Origin: an uncultured Sulfuricurvum sp.
GTDB taxonomy: Bacteria; Campylobacterota; Campylobacteria; Campylobacterales; Sulfurimonadaceae
Assembly: GCA_903844635.1 (NCBI GenBank)
Contig: CAIMUF010000018.1
Coordinates: 1-62,285, forward strand
DNA: 62,285 nucleotides
Reading direction: 5' to 3'
Each line of letters starts with the position of its first letter. Position 1 is the stretch's first letter. A model generated the notes under the pieces. The model worked only from the letters and a program-made list of their open reading frames with translations, was not told the origin of the DNA and did not search any database. Both the position numbers and the translations under genes were made by a program. Shown here one piece after another: positions 1 to 9,584 of this stretch.

Positions 1-132
1 GGTGGTGTTGAAAAAACCGTTGACGAATTTGGTTTGGGCATGTTAACTGCAGCGGGAATCGGTATTGCGATCCATGCAGCAGCAAGCGCCGTAGCCGGTA
101 AACGAGAAAAATCAGGAGAGAGCCATGAGTAA
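1..132 (+). CDS. hydA: [NiFe]-hydrogenase small subunit, C-terminal end (partial)
   Basis: Frame 1 is open from the window edge to a TAA at 130-132 and overlaps the large-subunit start by 8 nt. The visible 43 residues hold a hydrophobic stretch (LGMLTAAGIGIAIHAAASAV) followed by a basic, polar tail. This fits the C-terminal membrane anchor of the Tat-exported small subunit of group 1 hydrogenases, which carries the iron-sulfur clusters and passes electrons to the cytochrome b. The Fe-S ligands lie outside the window, so identity rests on the anchor and on position immediately before hydB. Confidence 0.85.
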   Translation, partial: GGVEKTVDEFGLGMLTAAGIGIAIHAAASAVAGKREKSGESHE

Positions 133-1900
133 GCATATTGTAGTTGACCCTATTACACGTATCGAAGGACATTTGCGTATTGAAGCAGTTATTGATGATA
201 ATAATACGATCGTAGATGCGTACAGCTCTTCGACGATGTTTCGCGGAATTGAGACCATTTTACAAGGGCGTGATCCACGCGACTGCGGATTGTTGGCAAT
301 GCGTATTTGTGGTGTTTGTACCGGTACCCACTATCAACGTTCAATCGAAGCGGTAGAAGATGCATTTAAAATCACCATCCCTAAAAATGCACGTCTTGTA
401 CGGAATTTGATTCAAGGTGCGTTGTATCTTCATGACCACGTGGTTCACTTTTATCACCTTCATGCGCTTGATTTCGTGGATGTTGTTTCTGCTCTTTCAG
501 CGGATCCTGTGAAAACTGCAGCAGAAGCTCGCAAATGGGCTACGGTTGCAGGCGAATCACCTTTTACGGATGGTGAAAGCGAGTTTAAAGCAATCCAAGA
601 TCGTGTTGCTAAATTTGTAAAACAAGGTCGTTTGGGAATTTTCGGAAACGGATACTGGGGCAATCCTCATTATAAATTGACTCCGGAACAAAACCTTATC
701 GGTGTTGCTCACTATTTGCAAGCGTTGGATATTCAACGCAATATGGCAAAAATGCAGGCGATCTTAGGCGGTAAAAACCCGCATCCTCAAAGTATCGTTG
801 TTGGTGGTGTAACGTGTATTCAGGATATCCAAAATCCTGCACGTCTTGCACTCTTCAAATCATTGCTTTTAGATGCACGTAAATTTATCAAGCAAGCTTA
901 TCTTCCAGACGTCTATATGGCGGGGACTATGTATGCTGGAGAAGCGACTGATTCAAAAGCTACCTTTACTGAGCTTATGGCTGGCAAAGGTGTTGGCGGA
1001 ACAGGCGGCGGATTGCTCAACTATATGAGTTACGGTGATTTCCGTCTCGATGATACCGGTTTTTACAAATCAGCACTTCTCTTCCCAAGCGGAGTAGTCT
1101 ATGGTGGAGATATCAGCAAAGTAGCGGATATTGATCCGGATAAAATCGCTGAAGACGTGACGCACTCATGGTACAAAGGGGATAAACCTCTCCATCCGTA
1201 TGAGGGACAAACGATTCCTGAATATACTGGGCTTGATAAACGTGAAGATGGAATTGCTTATCTCAAAACAAAAGAAAAATACAGCTGGATTAAATCTCCA
1301 ATCTACAACGACACTCGTGTTGAAGTAGGACCGTTGGCACGTATGCTTATCGGTGTTGCACGTAAAGATGCCCGTATTAGTAAATATGTGACTCAGTTTT
1401 TAGAGCGCGGAAATTTACCGATTGCAGTGTTGTTTAGTACAGTCGGACGTACTGCTGCGCGTGCTATTGAAACTGAATTGATGTCAGATGTAATGGTTGA
1501 TTGGATCGACGAACTTGCTAAAAATGTTGCGTCTGGTGATAAAAGTACATGGACTGAGTTTGACTTTGATGCCGTAAGTGTTAGTACTAAAGGTCGCGGT
1601 ATGGCGGAAGCTCCTCGTGGCGCACTGGGTCACTGGGTTCGTATCGAAAATGGAAAAGTAGCCAACTACCAAGCCGTCGTTCCATCAACATGGAATGCAG
1701 CACCTCGTGATCACAAAGGTCGTTTAGGTGCGTATGAAGCAAGTTTGATCGGAACCAAAGTTGCCAATCCAGAGCAACCTCTTGAGATTATTCGAACCAT
1801 TCACAGTTTTGACCCTTGTATTGCTTGTGCCGTACACGTTGTCGATACCAAAGGTAAAGAGCTTGCTGTTTACAAAGTAGATACTGTTTGCAGTATCTAA
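125..1900 (+). CDS. hydB: Uptake [NiFe]-hydrogenase large subunit
   Basis: This 591-residue protein is the catalytic subunit that splits H2 at the periplasmic face of the membrane. The N-terminal nickel-binding motif RICGVC supplies Cys62 and Cys65. The C-terminal motif DPCIACAVH supplies Cys565, Cys568 and His571. The 20 residues after His571 are the tail normally removed by a dedicated endopeptidase once the NiFe(CN)2CO centre is inserted. An AGGAGAG ribosome-binding site lies just before ATG 125, inside the end of the small-subunit gene, so the two are translationally coupled. Family assignment to a group 1 membrane-bound enzyme follows from the hydABC order and the downstream cytochrome b. 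Confidence 0.97.
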   Translation: MSKHIVVDPITRIEGHLRIEAVIDDNNTIVDAYSSSTMFRGIETILQGRDPRDCGLLAMRICGVCTGTHYQRSIEAVEDAFKITIPKNARLVRNLIQGALYLHDHVVHFYHLHALDFVDVVSALSADPVKTAAEARKWATVAGESPFTDGESEFKAIQDRVAKFVKQGRLGIFGNGYWGNPHYKLTPEQNLIGVAHYLQALDIQRNMAKMQAILGGKNPHPQSIVVGGVTCIQDIQNPARLALFKSLLLDARKFIKQAYLPDVYMAGTMYAGEATDSKATFTELMAGKGVGGTGGGLLNYMSYGDFRLDDTGFYKSALLFPSGVVYGGDISKVADIDPDKIAEDVTHSWYKGDKPLHPYEGQTIPEYTGLDKREDGIAYLKTKEKYSWIKSPIYNDTRVEVGPLARMLIGVARKDARISKYVTQFLERGNLPIAVLFSTVGRTAARAIETELMSDVMVDWIDELAKNVASGDKSTWTEFDFDAVSVSTKGRGMAEAPRGALGHWVRIENGKVANYQAVVPSTWNAAPRDHKGRLGAYEASLIGTKVANPEQPLEIIRTIHSFDPCIACAVHVVDTKGKELAVYKVDTVCSI

Positions 1901-1910
1901 GGAGCCAATC

Positions 1911-2621
1911 ATGAAACAGGGGTACAAACAAGTCAAACGTATGACACCTGCTATGCGCATCATCCATTGGGTGAATGCGTTTAGTATGCTTGGAGCTGTC
2001 ATTACAGGTCTTTATATTGGACATCCGTATTATCAAACGTTTATCGCGGATGGTGCGGTTGATAAATATGTGATGGCATGGAACCGTTACGGGCACTTTA
2101 TGATCGCGATTATTTTTGATGTAACATCGGTAGTAATTGCTTATCTTTATTTTTTCAGTCGATTTGAGAAGCCTTATAAGAAGCTCATTCCGAATGGAAA
2201 AAATATTACTGAATTTAAAGCAGTTCTGATCAATCTTTTGACGTTAAATCGTAAAAAAGAGTTTGATTCATCTCATGCTGACAGTTTCAATACGGTCTAT
2301 TTTACGATTTTTCATCTGCTTCTCGTGTGGATGCTGTTTACGGGTCTTCAGATGTATGTACATGGTTTGGGATCAGGAATCAGCTCTATTGGAGCATGGT
2401 GGCCGTGGATGCTTCATCTTGTGACGGATTGGACGATTCCTGTTACAGGCGGAAGTTTGATGGATGTCCGTATTGCTCACCATATGAGTATGTGGTTTAT
2501 TGTCTGCTGGGTGGTATTTCATATCTATTACCAAGTATGGAGAACTATTTTCTGGAAAGAGGCGGATATCGCTATCGTTATCGGCGGATCTAAGTTTGTT
2601 AAAGACGATACATTAGATTAG
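1911..2621 (+). CDS. hydC: Hydrogenase cytochrome b subunit
   Basis: This 236-residue integral membrane protein belongs to the HupC/HyaC di-haem cytochrome b family, which anchors the hydrogenase and moves electrons from the small subunit to the quinone pool. Four hydrophobic segments are visible, at roughly residues 20-40, 60-85, 130-155 and 185-210. His residues typical of haem ligation sit in them (IIHWVNAF near residue 17, FHLLLVW, AHHMSMW and VFHIYYQ). The start follows a clear AAGGAG site 10 bp after hydB, and the gene ends directly at a dispersed 80-bp repeat. Confidence 0.94.
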   Translation: MKQGYKQVKRMTPAMRIIHWVNAFSMLGAVITGLYIGHPYYQTFIADGAVDKYVMAWNRYGHFMIAIIFDVTSVVIAYLYFFSRFEKPYKKLIPNGKNITEFKAVLINLLTLNRKKEFDSSHADSFNTVYFTIFHLLLVWMLFTGLQMYVHGLGSGISSIGAWWPWMLHLVTDWTIPVTGGSLMDVRIAHHMSMWFIVCWVVFHIYYQVWRTIFWKEADIAIVIGGSKFVKDDTLD

Positions 2622-2700
2622 AACGCCAAAGGAATAAAATCCCTTTGGCTACGCTTGCCGCTATGGCACTGAAGCTTGCCTCTTCGAGGCAGAATATTTC
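2622..2700 (+). repeat. Dispersed structured repeat, copy A
   Basis: This copy starts one base after the hydC stop codon. It contains three successive inverted repeats: GCCAAAGG...CCTTTGGC, TGCC...GGCA and TGCCTC-TTC-GAGGCA. Near-identical copies lie at 17971-18049 and 25531-25612 (minus orientation) and at 42891-42972 (plus). The stems are conserved while the loops vary, which suggests selection on a folded DNA or RNA form. It could be a REP/MITE-like element, a processing site or an operon-internal terminator. Confidence 0.8.
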
Positions 2701-2782
2701 ATGACGAAGATTAGCTTTTTTATAATCCTCCGGTGGGAGAGCTATAAAAGAACTATAATATTTTAGTTAACAAAGGGCAGTT

Positions 2783-4702
2783 ATGGCATTTACGTTAGAG
2801 GTAATGACCTCTTTTTCACAACCTATGATTAAAAATTATTTGATTTCTATTATCCGCACATTCGGGATTAAAGCCGTTGTTCATCAACAAAAGACAAAGA
2901 TTATTTGTGCTTTTGACAGTGGTCATGAGAAGCTCCAAGAGTGTCTTGAATCGATTGGAACCAATCTTCCTGCATCGTGTTTTATGACAAAAAGTGAGTT
3001 TTACGACATCGAGGGAGAACCCGAAACGGTTCCTGATTTTGATATCGAGTATCCGATCGCGTTGGGATTGTGTCCCGGTTGTCAAAAAGAAATGTTCGAT
3101 CCTGGATCAAAGCGGTACTATTATCCTTTTACGCACTGTACTCATTGTGGGGGGCAATATGCTTTTTTCGATCATTATCCCTATGTACGTAGTAATACAG
3201 CACTATCCTATGTGAAGCCCTGTCCTACGTGTGAAAAAGAATCCGTCAGTTTTGGACGACGTGAAAAACAAGTATTGAACTCTTGTCACGAATGCGGAAT
3301 CCCTGTCAAATTGATCCATAAAGGCAATGAACGTTATGCCAACGATCCGGGAAGTTTTCGAACCATGTTTGAAGTTGCCGCGAAAGCATTGCGTGACGGT
3401 AAAACACTTTTGATGAAAACGACGATGGGATATCGGCTCTTTTATCGTACGGATAAATTGGATCAGGGTTCGGTTTTGATGCTGACCAATGCGATGAAAA
3501 TCACAGAATATTGTTCACTGATCAATGATGAATTTAATGCACTGCTAAGCATCGAGCGTCCAATTATTCACGCAGCACTCAAAGATGAAACCCTGCGCAG
3601 TACGTTTGGCGCAACCATTGATGTCAAATATCCGGATGAAGGATTTTCAATCCTCTTGGGCAAAGAGTTGACCCTTTTAGGTCTTGATTTTATTGCATAC
3701 AGGGCATTGGAGTCTGCTGTTGAAGCCGATCTTAGTATGGACTTTGATTTAAATATCCATTCGCAAAGTGATATGCGCCTTTTTATCAACAAAGATGTGA
3801 AATTTATCGCTTCAGGTGAGCGTGTTTCATTTCCTGCACGTCTCCCATTTGGTACAGATACTCTTAGTATTGCCAATGGATTGGTAGGCATTAAAGATGA
3901 AAAAGGGATGCTATTTGATCAGATGGAGCGTTTTTCCTCTGCTTCTACACTGAAAGTCAATCAGCTCGAAACCGAAATTCCTGCTGTTGAATCTGCCAAC
4001 TTTCACACGATGGCAGAAGATGAAGCGTCGTTTATGTCGGTCATCGCGGAGCATAACAAATTTGGAACAAAAGTGGTCGGAGCCTATTTTGAAGGGGAAC
4101 CGTCATTTTTGTATTATGATGGAAAAAAAGTGATTCGTGTTGTTCCTCCTAAACCATTTAGCCCTGAGGGACTGCTGGAAAAAATGGCGACGTTGCGAGA
4201 GGGATCGGATCGTTTGGTGGCAAATATGCGAATAAAACTCCCTGAGATGGTTGAAGCATTATCATCACTAAAAGAGGGTGCGACTCTTTTTGAAGCGACG
4301 GCTATCATTTTGGATTTGGAAGAGAAAAGTTATGAGGGAGTGATGAAAGAGGCATTGAAATTCGTCGGAAAAGGCGGGCTTCAAATCGATACGAAAGTAG
4401 AAGATAACCGATTTAATCATGTTGCTTTTTTATCCAGTATCATTAGCTACCGTCTTGCAGATGTCGATGCCGTCTATTTGAGCTATTCTATTTTTGAATC
4501 CTTTGGCGATTATTTCAGTGAACTTCTCACCGAAATAAAAGGAAAAACCAAAGCATCGGATGTAGTGCTTTGTGGGTCGTATTTCGCTGGACAGTCTCTT
4601 TTTAGCCGTTTACAGAGAAACTTGAAAACCACACCACCTTTAATGAATGTAAGTTACCCCATTGGGAAAGAAAGTTGTGTCGTTGGCGGAGTCTTTTTAT
4701 AG
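2783..4702 (+). CDS. hydE: HydE hydrogenase accessory protein, HypF-like but with degenerate active sites
   Basis: This 639-residue protein follows hydABC, where Campylobacterota keep hydE, a gene needed for hydrogenase activity. It aligns with HypF along its whole length. An acylphosphatase-like N-terminus (about 10-80) lacks the catalytic Arg loop. A zinc-finger region (97-171) keeps all eight Cys in CxxC pairs with HypF spacing (2-18-2-24-2-17-2). A YrdC-like part begins near 205 without the RRKHRKAKP nucleotide site. In the Kae1-like C-terminal part the HHxAH metal motif reads EDEAS. The name is family- and context-based. The inference is a structural or scaffold role in cofactor delivery rather than carbamoyl transfer, which the intact hypF at 6682 would perform. 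Confidence 0.82.
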   Translation: MAFTLEVMTSFSQPMIKNYLISIIRTFGIKAVVHQQKTKIICAFDSGHEKLQECLESIGTNLPASCFMTKSEFYDIEGEPETVPDFDIEYPIALGLCPGCQKEMFDPGSKRYYYPFTHCTHCGGQYAFFDHYPYVRSNTALSYVKPCPTCEKESVSFGRREKQVLNSCHECGIPVKLIHKGNERYANDPGSFRTMFEVAAKALRDGKTLLMKTTMGYRLFYRTDKLDQGSVLMLTNAMKITEYCSLINDEFNALLSIERPIIHAALKDETLRSTFGATIDVKYPDEGFSILLGKELTLLGLDFIAYRALESAVEADLSMDFDLNIHSQSDMRLFINKDVKFIASGERVSFPARLPFGTDTLSIANGLVGIKDEKGMLFDQMERFSSASTLKVNQLETEIPAVESANFHTMAEDEASFMSVIAEHNKFGTKVVGAYFEGEPSFLYYDGKKVIRVVPPKPFSPEGLLEKMATLREGSDRLVANMRIKLPEMVEALSSLKEGATLFEATAIILDLEEKSYEGVMKEALKFVGKGGLQIDTKVEDNRFNHVAFLSSIISYRLADVDAVYLSYSIFESFGDYFSELLTEIKGKTKASDVVLCGSYFAGQSLFSRLQRNLKTTPPLMNVSYPIGKESCVVGGVFL

Positions 4703-4794
4703 GGTACTTGTGATGAAAGTATTCTGAAGATTATGAGCAGTATCACCAAATAAATATGTCTAAATATTCACCATCAATGGTATTGATCTCTTGG

Positions 4795-4800
4795 TATAAT
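4795..4800 (+). promoter_or_regulatory. Candidate -10 element for the chemoreceptor gene
   Basis: TATAAT lies 37 nt before the preferred chemoreceptor start, in the 110-bp gap after hydE. Campylobacterota sigma-70 promoters rely on an extended -10 and often lack a clear -35, as here. It would allow transcription of the receptor and hypF apart from hydABCE. Confidence 0.5.
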
Positions 4801-4837
4801 ATGTTAACTTTTCATGAAATCAAGAGGGCAAATGCGC

Positions 4838-6664
4838 ATGACAATACAATTTAGATTAATACTTGCGGCAGCACTAAGTTTAATGGTGATGCTAATAATT
4901 AGCATTGTCTCATACATGACCACCGAATCGGTTCGAATCAAAGGTGAAACGTACAATAAAATCATCTTATCAAAAGATTTGATCGCGGACATATTACCAC
5001 CTCCTGCGTATATTATTGAGGCACGTCTTGTGACCTATGAGATGATTGATGCAGAAAATAAAGAAAAATTAGAGCCTTTAGTGACGAAGTTTTCAGGACT
5101 TGAAAAAGATTTTCTTGATCGTCAGAGTTACTGGGCAGCCAGCGAGCTCAATGGCGAACTAAAAGGGATGATTACATCTGGGGCTAAGTCAGCGGCTTTG
5201 GAGTATTTCGATACCGTTAAGAGTCAATTGATCCCTCTGGTAGAAAATGGTAGCAGTACCGAAGCAAGAATTCTTCTTCATGGTAAATTGGAAAAAATTT
5301 ATATGGAGCATCGGAACAATATTGATGCGATTGTGAAAAAGGCAACCCTTCAAGCCAAAGCGGATGAAGAAGTTTCAGATGAGCTTCTTTCATCGGGAAT
5401 GACACAAATGGTAGTAAGCGGAATGCTCGGTATGATGATTTTATTTGCCGTATTTTTTCTTACAAGCCGTGCCATCGTTGGACGGATTCGCCAATTTGGT
5501 CAGATCGCTTCTGATCTTGCATCGGGGGATGCTGATTTGGACAAACGAATGCCCAGTCAAGGTGTGGATGAGATTGATGATGCATCGGAACGCTTTAACC
5601 TATTTTTGGAGAAAGTTGCCAATATTGCGCATGATGCGCAGATAGATGCTCATAATGCTCATGTTGCAAACGAAAAAGCCAATAAAAGTTTAGTCCATTC
5701 GGATATGATGATTGACTTATCCGGTCACATGAGCGGAGGCGCAGTGAGTGGAGCTAAAGATTTACAAGAGTCAGCTCAACATGCAGTCAACAGCCTCACA
5801 GAGGTAAATGCCCTTAATTCATCGACCGCTGAAGTCGTTTTGGAAGTAAAAGACAGTACCGGCGGAATCATCGAGGCTATTAGTCTTATTTCAGAGATGA
5901 TCAATGAAAACCGTGATAATGCACAAGAACTTCAAAAAAGCATTGGTGATATATCACAAGTAATCTCTCTGATCAAAGACATATCCGATCAAACCAATTT
6001 GTTAGCTCTCAATGCTGCCATCGAGGCTGCGCGTGCAGGAGAACATGGGCGCGGTTTTGCGGTGGTTGCCGATGAGGTACGGAAACTTGCTGAACGTACT
6101 CAAAAAGCAACTTCTGAGGTTGAATTGACGATTAATATGCTCAAGCAAAGTGCGGGATCGATGGTTGAGAGCAGTGAAACGACTGAAAAATATGCGGCTG
6201 ATTCGAGACAAAAATTGAATGATTTTACGCAATCATTGAGTTCTCTGATCGAAAAATCTGAGATTATTAAACATGATAATGAGTTTATATCGTTTGAGAT
6301 TTTCGGTATTTTGGCCAAACTCGATCATTTAGTCTTTAAGCTCAACGCTTACGGATCTGTTTTCGATAATGAGCTAAAAGCACAGTTTGGTGACCATCAC
6401 GGTTGCCGGTTGGGTCAATGGTATGAACATGGAGAAGGCAAAACTGCATTTGGTGCCACAGATTCGTACCGTCGTCTTGAAGCGCCTCATAAAATTGTCC
6501 ATGAGAATGTCCTGCGTGCGCTAGAGTGCGTCAAGCGAAACGATTGCGTTGAACGACGCGATGAGATTTCATCTGCCTTTGCTGAAACCGAACGTCAAAG
6601 TTCTCTCTTGTTTGGAATCCTCAATGATATGATTAGTGAGGCTAGAAATAGATCTCATTCATGA
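4838..6664 (+). CDS. Methyl-accepting chemotaxis protein with C-terminal CZB domain
   Basis: This transmembrane chemoreceptor has about 608 residues. A first membrane helix is at about 6-28, a helical periplasmic sensor at 30-185, a second membrane helix at about 190-210, and a HAMP segment follows. The signalling hairpin tip is unmistakable ([20 protein letters not shown]). The C-terminus carries a chemoreceptor zinc-binding (CZB) domain with HxxCxLGxWyxxG and downstream HxxVH. ATG 4838 is preferred because AAGAGGG lies 9 nt upstream; ATG 4814 and 4832 are in frame but poorly spaced. It sits between hydE and hypF, so it may tune motility to H2, redox state or metal availability. The ligand cannot be read from the sequence. 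Confidence 0.92.
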   Translation: MTIQFRLILAAALSLMVMLIISIVSYMTTESVRIKGETYNKIILSKDLIADILPPPAYIIEARLVTYEMIDAENKEKLEPLVTKFSGLEKDFLDRQSYWAASELNGELKGMITSGAKSAALEYFDTVKSQLIPLVENGSSTEARILLHGKLEKIYMEHRNNIDAIVKKATLQAKADEEVSDELLSSGMTQMVVSGMLGMMILFAVFFLTSRAIVGRIRQFGQIASDLASGDADLDKRMPSQGVDEIDDASERFNLFLEKVANIAHDAQIDAHNAHVANEKANKSLVHSDMMIDLSGHMSGGAVSGAKDLQESAQHAVNSLTEVNALNSSTAEVVLEVKDSTGGIIEAISLISEMINENRDNAQELQKSIGDISQVISLIKDISDQTNLLALNAAIEAARAGEHGRGFAVVADEVRKLAERTQKATSEVELTINMLKQSAGSMVESSETTEKYAADSRQKLNDFTQSLSSLIEKSEIIKHDNEFISFEIFGILAKLDHLVFKLNAYGSVFDNELKAQFGDHHGCRLGQWYEHGEGKTAFGATDSYRRLEAPHKIVHENVLRALECVKRNDCVERRDEISSAFAETERQSSLLFGILNDMISEARNRSHS

Positions 6665-6681
6665 ATATTTAGGGAGAGAAA

Positions 6682-8955
6682 GTGTCTGAACAATACGTCC
6701 ACGTGCACATCATAGTACGTGGAATCGTGCAGGGGGTAGGATTTCGCCCTTTTGTCTATCGTGAAGCCAAGACACACGGGTTAAAGGGCTTTGTTATCAA
6801 TACCGCTGATGGAGTCGTCATCGAAGCCGAAGGGTTGGACTCTGAGGCATTTATTAACGATTTACGAAAAAATCTTCCCAAACATGCCCGTATCGATTCG
6901 ATGGAAATTGTTGAGAGTGAATCCTGCGGTTATACCGATTTTGAAATTCGAGAAAGTACGCTAGGTGTTGGGAGTGTTGCTATACCTTTGGATACAGCAT
7001 TGTGCCGTGCGTGTGAAGCAGAGATGGATGATTCTGCTAATTGCCGTTACCGCTATCCGTTTATCAACTGCACCGACTGCGGGCCTCGTTATACCATCAT
7101 TCAAATCCCTCCTTATGATCGTGTCCGAACGTCGATGAAACATTTTGCGATGTGCGATGCCTGTCATACCGAATATACCGATCCTTCTTCTCGCCGTTAT
7201 CATGCCGAACCGATCAGCTGTCCTGATTGCGGACCAAAGCTGACATTTTTGGACAATGTAGGTTTAGAAATAGAGGGTGATCCGATTGCGTTGGCAGTTG
7301 AGATGCTCAAAGCAGGGAAAATTATTGCACTCAAAGGGCTGGGGGGATTTCATCTGATGTGCGATGCGACTTCCGATACCGCTGTGGCTGAATTACGACG
7401 TCGAAAACACCGAAAAGCCAAGCCCTTAGCCGTGATGTTTCGCTCCCTCGAACAACTGCAAGAGTATGCCGTGGTGAACGAGGAAGAGAGAGCTCATATC
7501 ACGGGAGCCATCAAGCCCATAGTGATCGTCCGTGCCAAAAGTGGAACAAATCTCTCTGTGCACGTCGCCCCTTCGATTGACCGGTTGGGAGTATTTCTCC
7601 CCTATACCCCACTTCATCGACTCCTATTTGCGACAATTGATTTTCCGTTGATTGCCACGAGCGCGAACATCAGCGATGAACCCATCATCGTAAAAGCCGA
7701 TGAGATTTCACACAGACTGGGAAATGTTGTGGACGGGATCGTGAGTCATAATCGTAGCATCGTCAATGCGTTGGATGACTCCGTCATTCAAATCGCACAG
7801 GGGCACGTTGTGATGCTTCGGATGGGGCGAGGATTTGCACCGCATACGCTTCTTTTGACAAATGCCATTGATAAAAATATTTTAGCCCTCGGAGCCCATC
7901 AAAAAAGTGCCATAGCTCTGGGCGTCAAGAAAAATATGGTGTTGAGCGGGCACATTGGTGATTTAGGAAGCATCGAATCGGATGGATATTTTGAAAAGAC
8001 GGTTCAAACGTTCAAGCGGTTTTATGAGTGTGAACCGACCTTGTTTATTAGCGATTTACACCCTCATTACTCCTCAACACGTTATGCCAAAGAACAAAAA
8101 AAAGAACACTATGGTGTTCAACATCATTATGCGCATATTCTCGCCTGCATGGGAGAATATACGTTGGATGAAAAGGTACTGGGGTTTGCATTTGACGGTA
8201 CTGGATATGGCGACGATGGCAGTCTATGGGGTGGTGAGGTGATGATTGCCGATAATCATGGATATGAACGAATCGGATTTTTAAAACCGTTTGCTCTTTT
8301 GGGTGGGGACAAAGCGATCAAAGAACCTCGTCGAATTGCGTTGTCACTGTTGTTTGAGTGTTACGCCCTGGAAGAAGTACTGGGATTGAAATCCCCTGCT
8401 ACGGAATCTTTTTTAGAGTACGAAATCCGTCAGCTTCACCACATGTGGACGAAACAGCTCAATTCTCCGCGAAGCAGTTCGATGGGTCGATTGTTTGATG
8501 CGGTTGCCTCATTGGGCGGATTTATTCAAACACTTGACTATGAGGGGCAGGGGGGAATGATAATGGAATCCTTTGTCGATGACTCGATTACGGAACCGTT
8601 TGATTTTACTGTGACGGATAGAGAAGTTGTTTTATCTCCGATGGTCGAACAAATAGTCGCGTTAAGCACTCAAAGCGATGCCAAACGCCTGATTGCCAGC
8701 CGATTTATTGCTACGGTAGAAGCTATGATGGAATATTTTGTTAATTTACACCCTGAATACCCCGTGGTCATCGGTGGCGGTGTGTTTCAAAATCATGCTT
8801 TGATGAGCCGATTGTACCGACGTTTCGGCGAGAGACGATTTTACGCACAACAGCAAACTCCGGTTAATGACGGGGGAATTGCACTCGGACAACTTTATTA
8901 TGCTTTAAATAATCTCCCGTATCCGAAAGATACGGGTAGCTTTAGGGGGTTGTAG
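6682..8955 (+). CDS. hypF: Carbamoyltransferase HypF
   Basis: HypF makes the thiocarboxamide on HypE from carbamoyl phosphate, the precursor of the two cyanide ligands of the NiFe centre. The 757-residue protein has every expected domain: acylphosphatase with VQGVGFRPF (about 16-24), paired CxxC zinc fingers (about 110-190), YrdC domain with RRKHRKAKPLAV, and a Kae1-like domain with the HHYAH metal site, FDGTGYGDDG and GGGVFQNHALM. The start is GTG, preceded by AGGGAGA. It lies 17 nt after the chemoreceptor gene and is probably co-transcribed. Confidence 0.97.
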   Translation: MSEQYVHVHIIVRGIVQGVGFRPFVYREAKTHGLKGFVINTADGVVIEAEGLDSEAFINDLRKNLPKHARIDSMEIVESESCGYTDFEIRESTLGVGSVAIPLDTALCRACEAEMDDSANCRYRYPFINCTDCGPRYTIIQIPPYDRVRTSMKHFAMCDACHTEYTDPSSRRYHAEPISCPDCGPKLTFLDNVGLEIEGDPIALAVEMLKAGKIIALKGLGGFHLMCDATSDTAVAELRRRKHRKAKPLAVMFRSLEQLQEYAVVNEEERAHITGAIKPIVIVRAKSGTNLSVHVAPSIDRLGVFLPYTPLHRLLFATIDFPLIATSANISDEPIIVKADEISHRLGNVVDGIVSHNRSIVNALDDSVIQIAQGHVVMLRMGRGFAPHTLLLTNAIDKNILALGAHQKSAIALGVKKNMVLSGHIGDLGSIESDGYFEKTVQTFKRFYECEPTLFISDLHPHYSSTRYAKEQKKEHYGVQHHYAHILACMGEYTLDEKVLGFAFDGTGYGDDGSLWGGEVMIADNHGYERIGFLKPFALLGGDKAIKEPRRIALSLLFECYALEEVLGLKSPATESFLEYEIRQLHHMWTKQLNSPRSSSMGRLFDAVASLGGFIQTLDYEGQGGMIMESFVDDSITEPFDFTVTDREVVLSPMVEQIVALSTQSDAKRLIASRFIATVEAMMEYFVNLHPEYPVVIGGGVFQNHALMSRLYRRFGERRFYAQQQTPVNDGGIALGQLYYALNNLPYPKDTGSFRGL

Positions 8956-8979
8956 GGACATTTGTCCCTGCCAATTTTT
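8954..8979 (+). terminator. Candidate terminator/attenuator after hypF
   Basis: AGGGACA-TT-TGTCCCT forms a perfect 7-bp hairpin overlapping the hypF stop codon. It is followed within a few bases by a short T run (AATTTTTG). The T tract is weak, so partial attenuation between hypF and the protease genes is more likely than full termination. Confidence 0.5.
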
Positions 8980-9023
8980 GGGCTTTGCTCGAAAATAGTG
9001 ATATATTAAATAAAAGGATAATA

Positions 9024-9581
9024 ATGAACGCTAAAGTCGCATTGATAGGATCAGGAAACGCATTTTTTATGGATGAGGGGATTGGACTGTACGCGGGAAA
9101 ATACCTCAAAGAAAACTACACGTTTGAGCCTGAATTGGACATTATCGATGGTGGTACGCTTGGTTTTGGTTTGATGCCTCTGCTCCAAGAGTATGAAGTT
9201 GTGGTAATCGTCAATACCAGTTCTGATGATGGTAAAATCGTAGGAGATATCGATGTTCTCAGCGGTGACGAACTCATTGCTAACCAAGGGATCAAAAAAA
9301 CGGCGAATGAAGTCGAGATTACTGAAATGCTCCAAATCTGTTCGATGGCAAACCATTGTGCGCAAACCTCCATGGTGAGTATCGTACCTGAAGACATTAT
9401 CAGTGTTCACGTTGGGGTCACTCCTGCTTTGCGCGAAAAATGGATGGAGTACATTGATGTGATTGTGAGTGAGCTGGCAAAATGCGGGATCAATAGTACA
9501 CGTAAAGAGTCTGTGATGGGGCTGGATGAGATACTCGACCAGTTTGCCAATCCCAGTATCGAACACGGTAAAGGATTTTAA
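9024..9581 (+). CDS. HyaD/HybD-like hydrogenase maturation protease homologue lacking two nickel ligands
   Basis: This 185-residue protein has the fold signature of hydrogenase endopeptidases (GSGNAFFMDEGIG at the N-terminus, IIDGGTLGFGLM near 45). Compared with E. coli HybD, the first nickel-sensing residue (Glu16) is kept. The position of Asp62 reads Asn (IVNTSS) and that of His93 reads Asn (TANEVEITEML). It may therefore be a non-proteolytic chaperone or regulatory partner. ATG 9024 is chosen because AAAGG lies 6 nt upstream; an earlier in-frame ATG at 8985 has no site. A second homologue with a better-conserved site starts 3 nt downstream. Confidence 0.85.
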   Translation: MNAKVALIGSGNAFFMDEGIGLYAGKYLKENYTFEPELDIIDGGTLGFGLMPLLQEYEVVVIVNTSSDDGKIVGDIDVLSGDELIANQGIKKTANEVEITEMLQICSMANHCAQTSMVSIVPEDIISVHVGVTPALREKWMEYIDVIVSELAKCGINSTRKESVMGLDEILDQFANPSIEHGKGF

Positions 9582-9584
9582 TCC

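Noticed and set aside
9051-9566. Long antisense frame (171 codons) across the first protease homologue
   Set aside because: It mirrors a well-supported gene, has no ribosome-binding site and no recognisable motif; similar antisense frames over hypD and hemN were dropped for the same reason.
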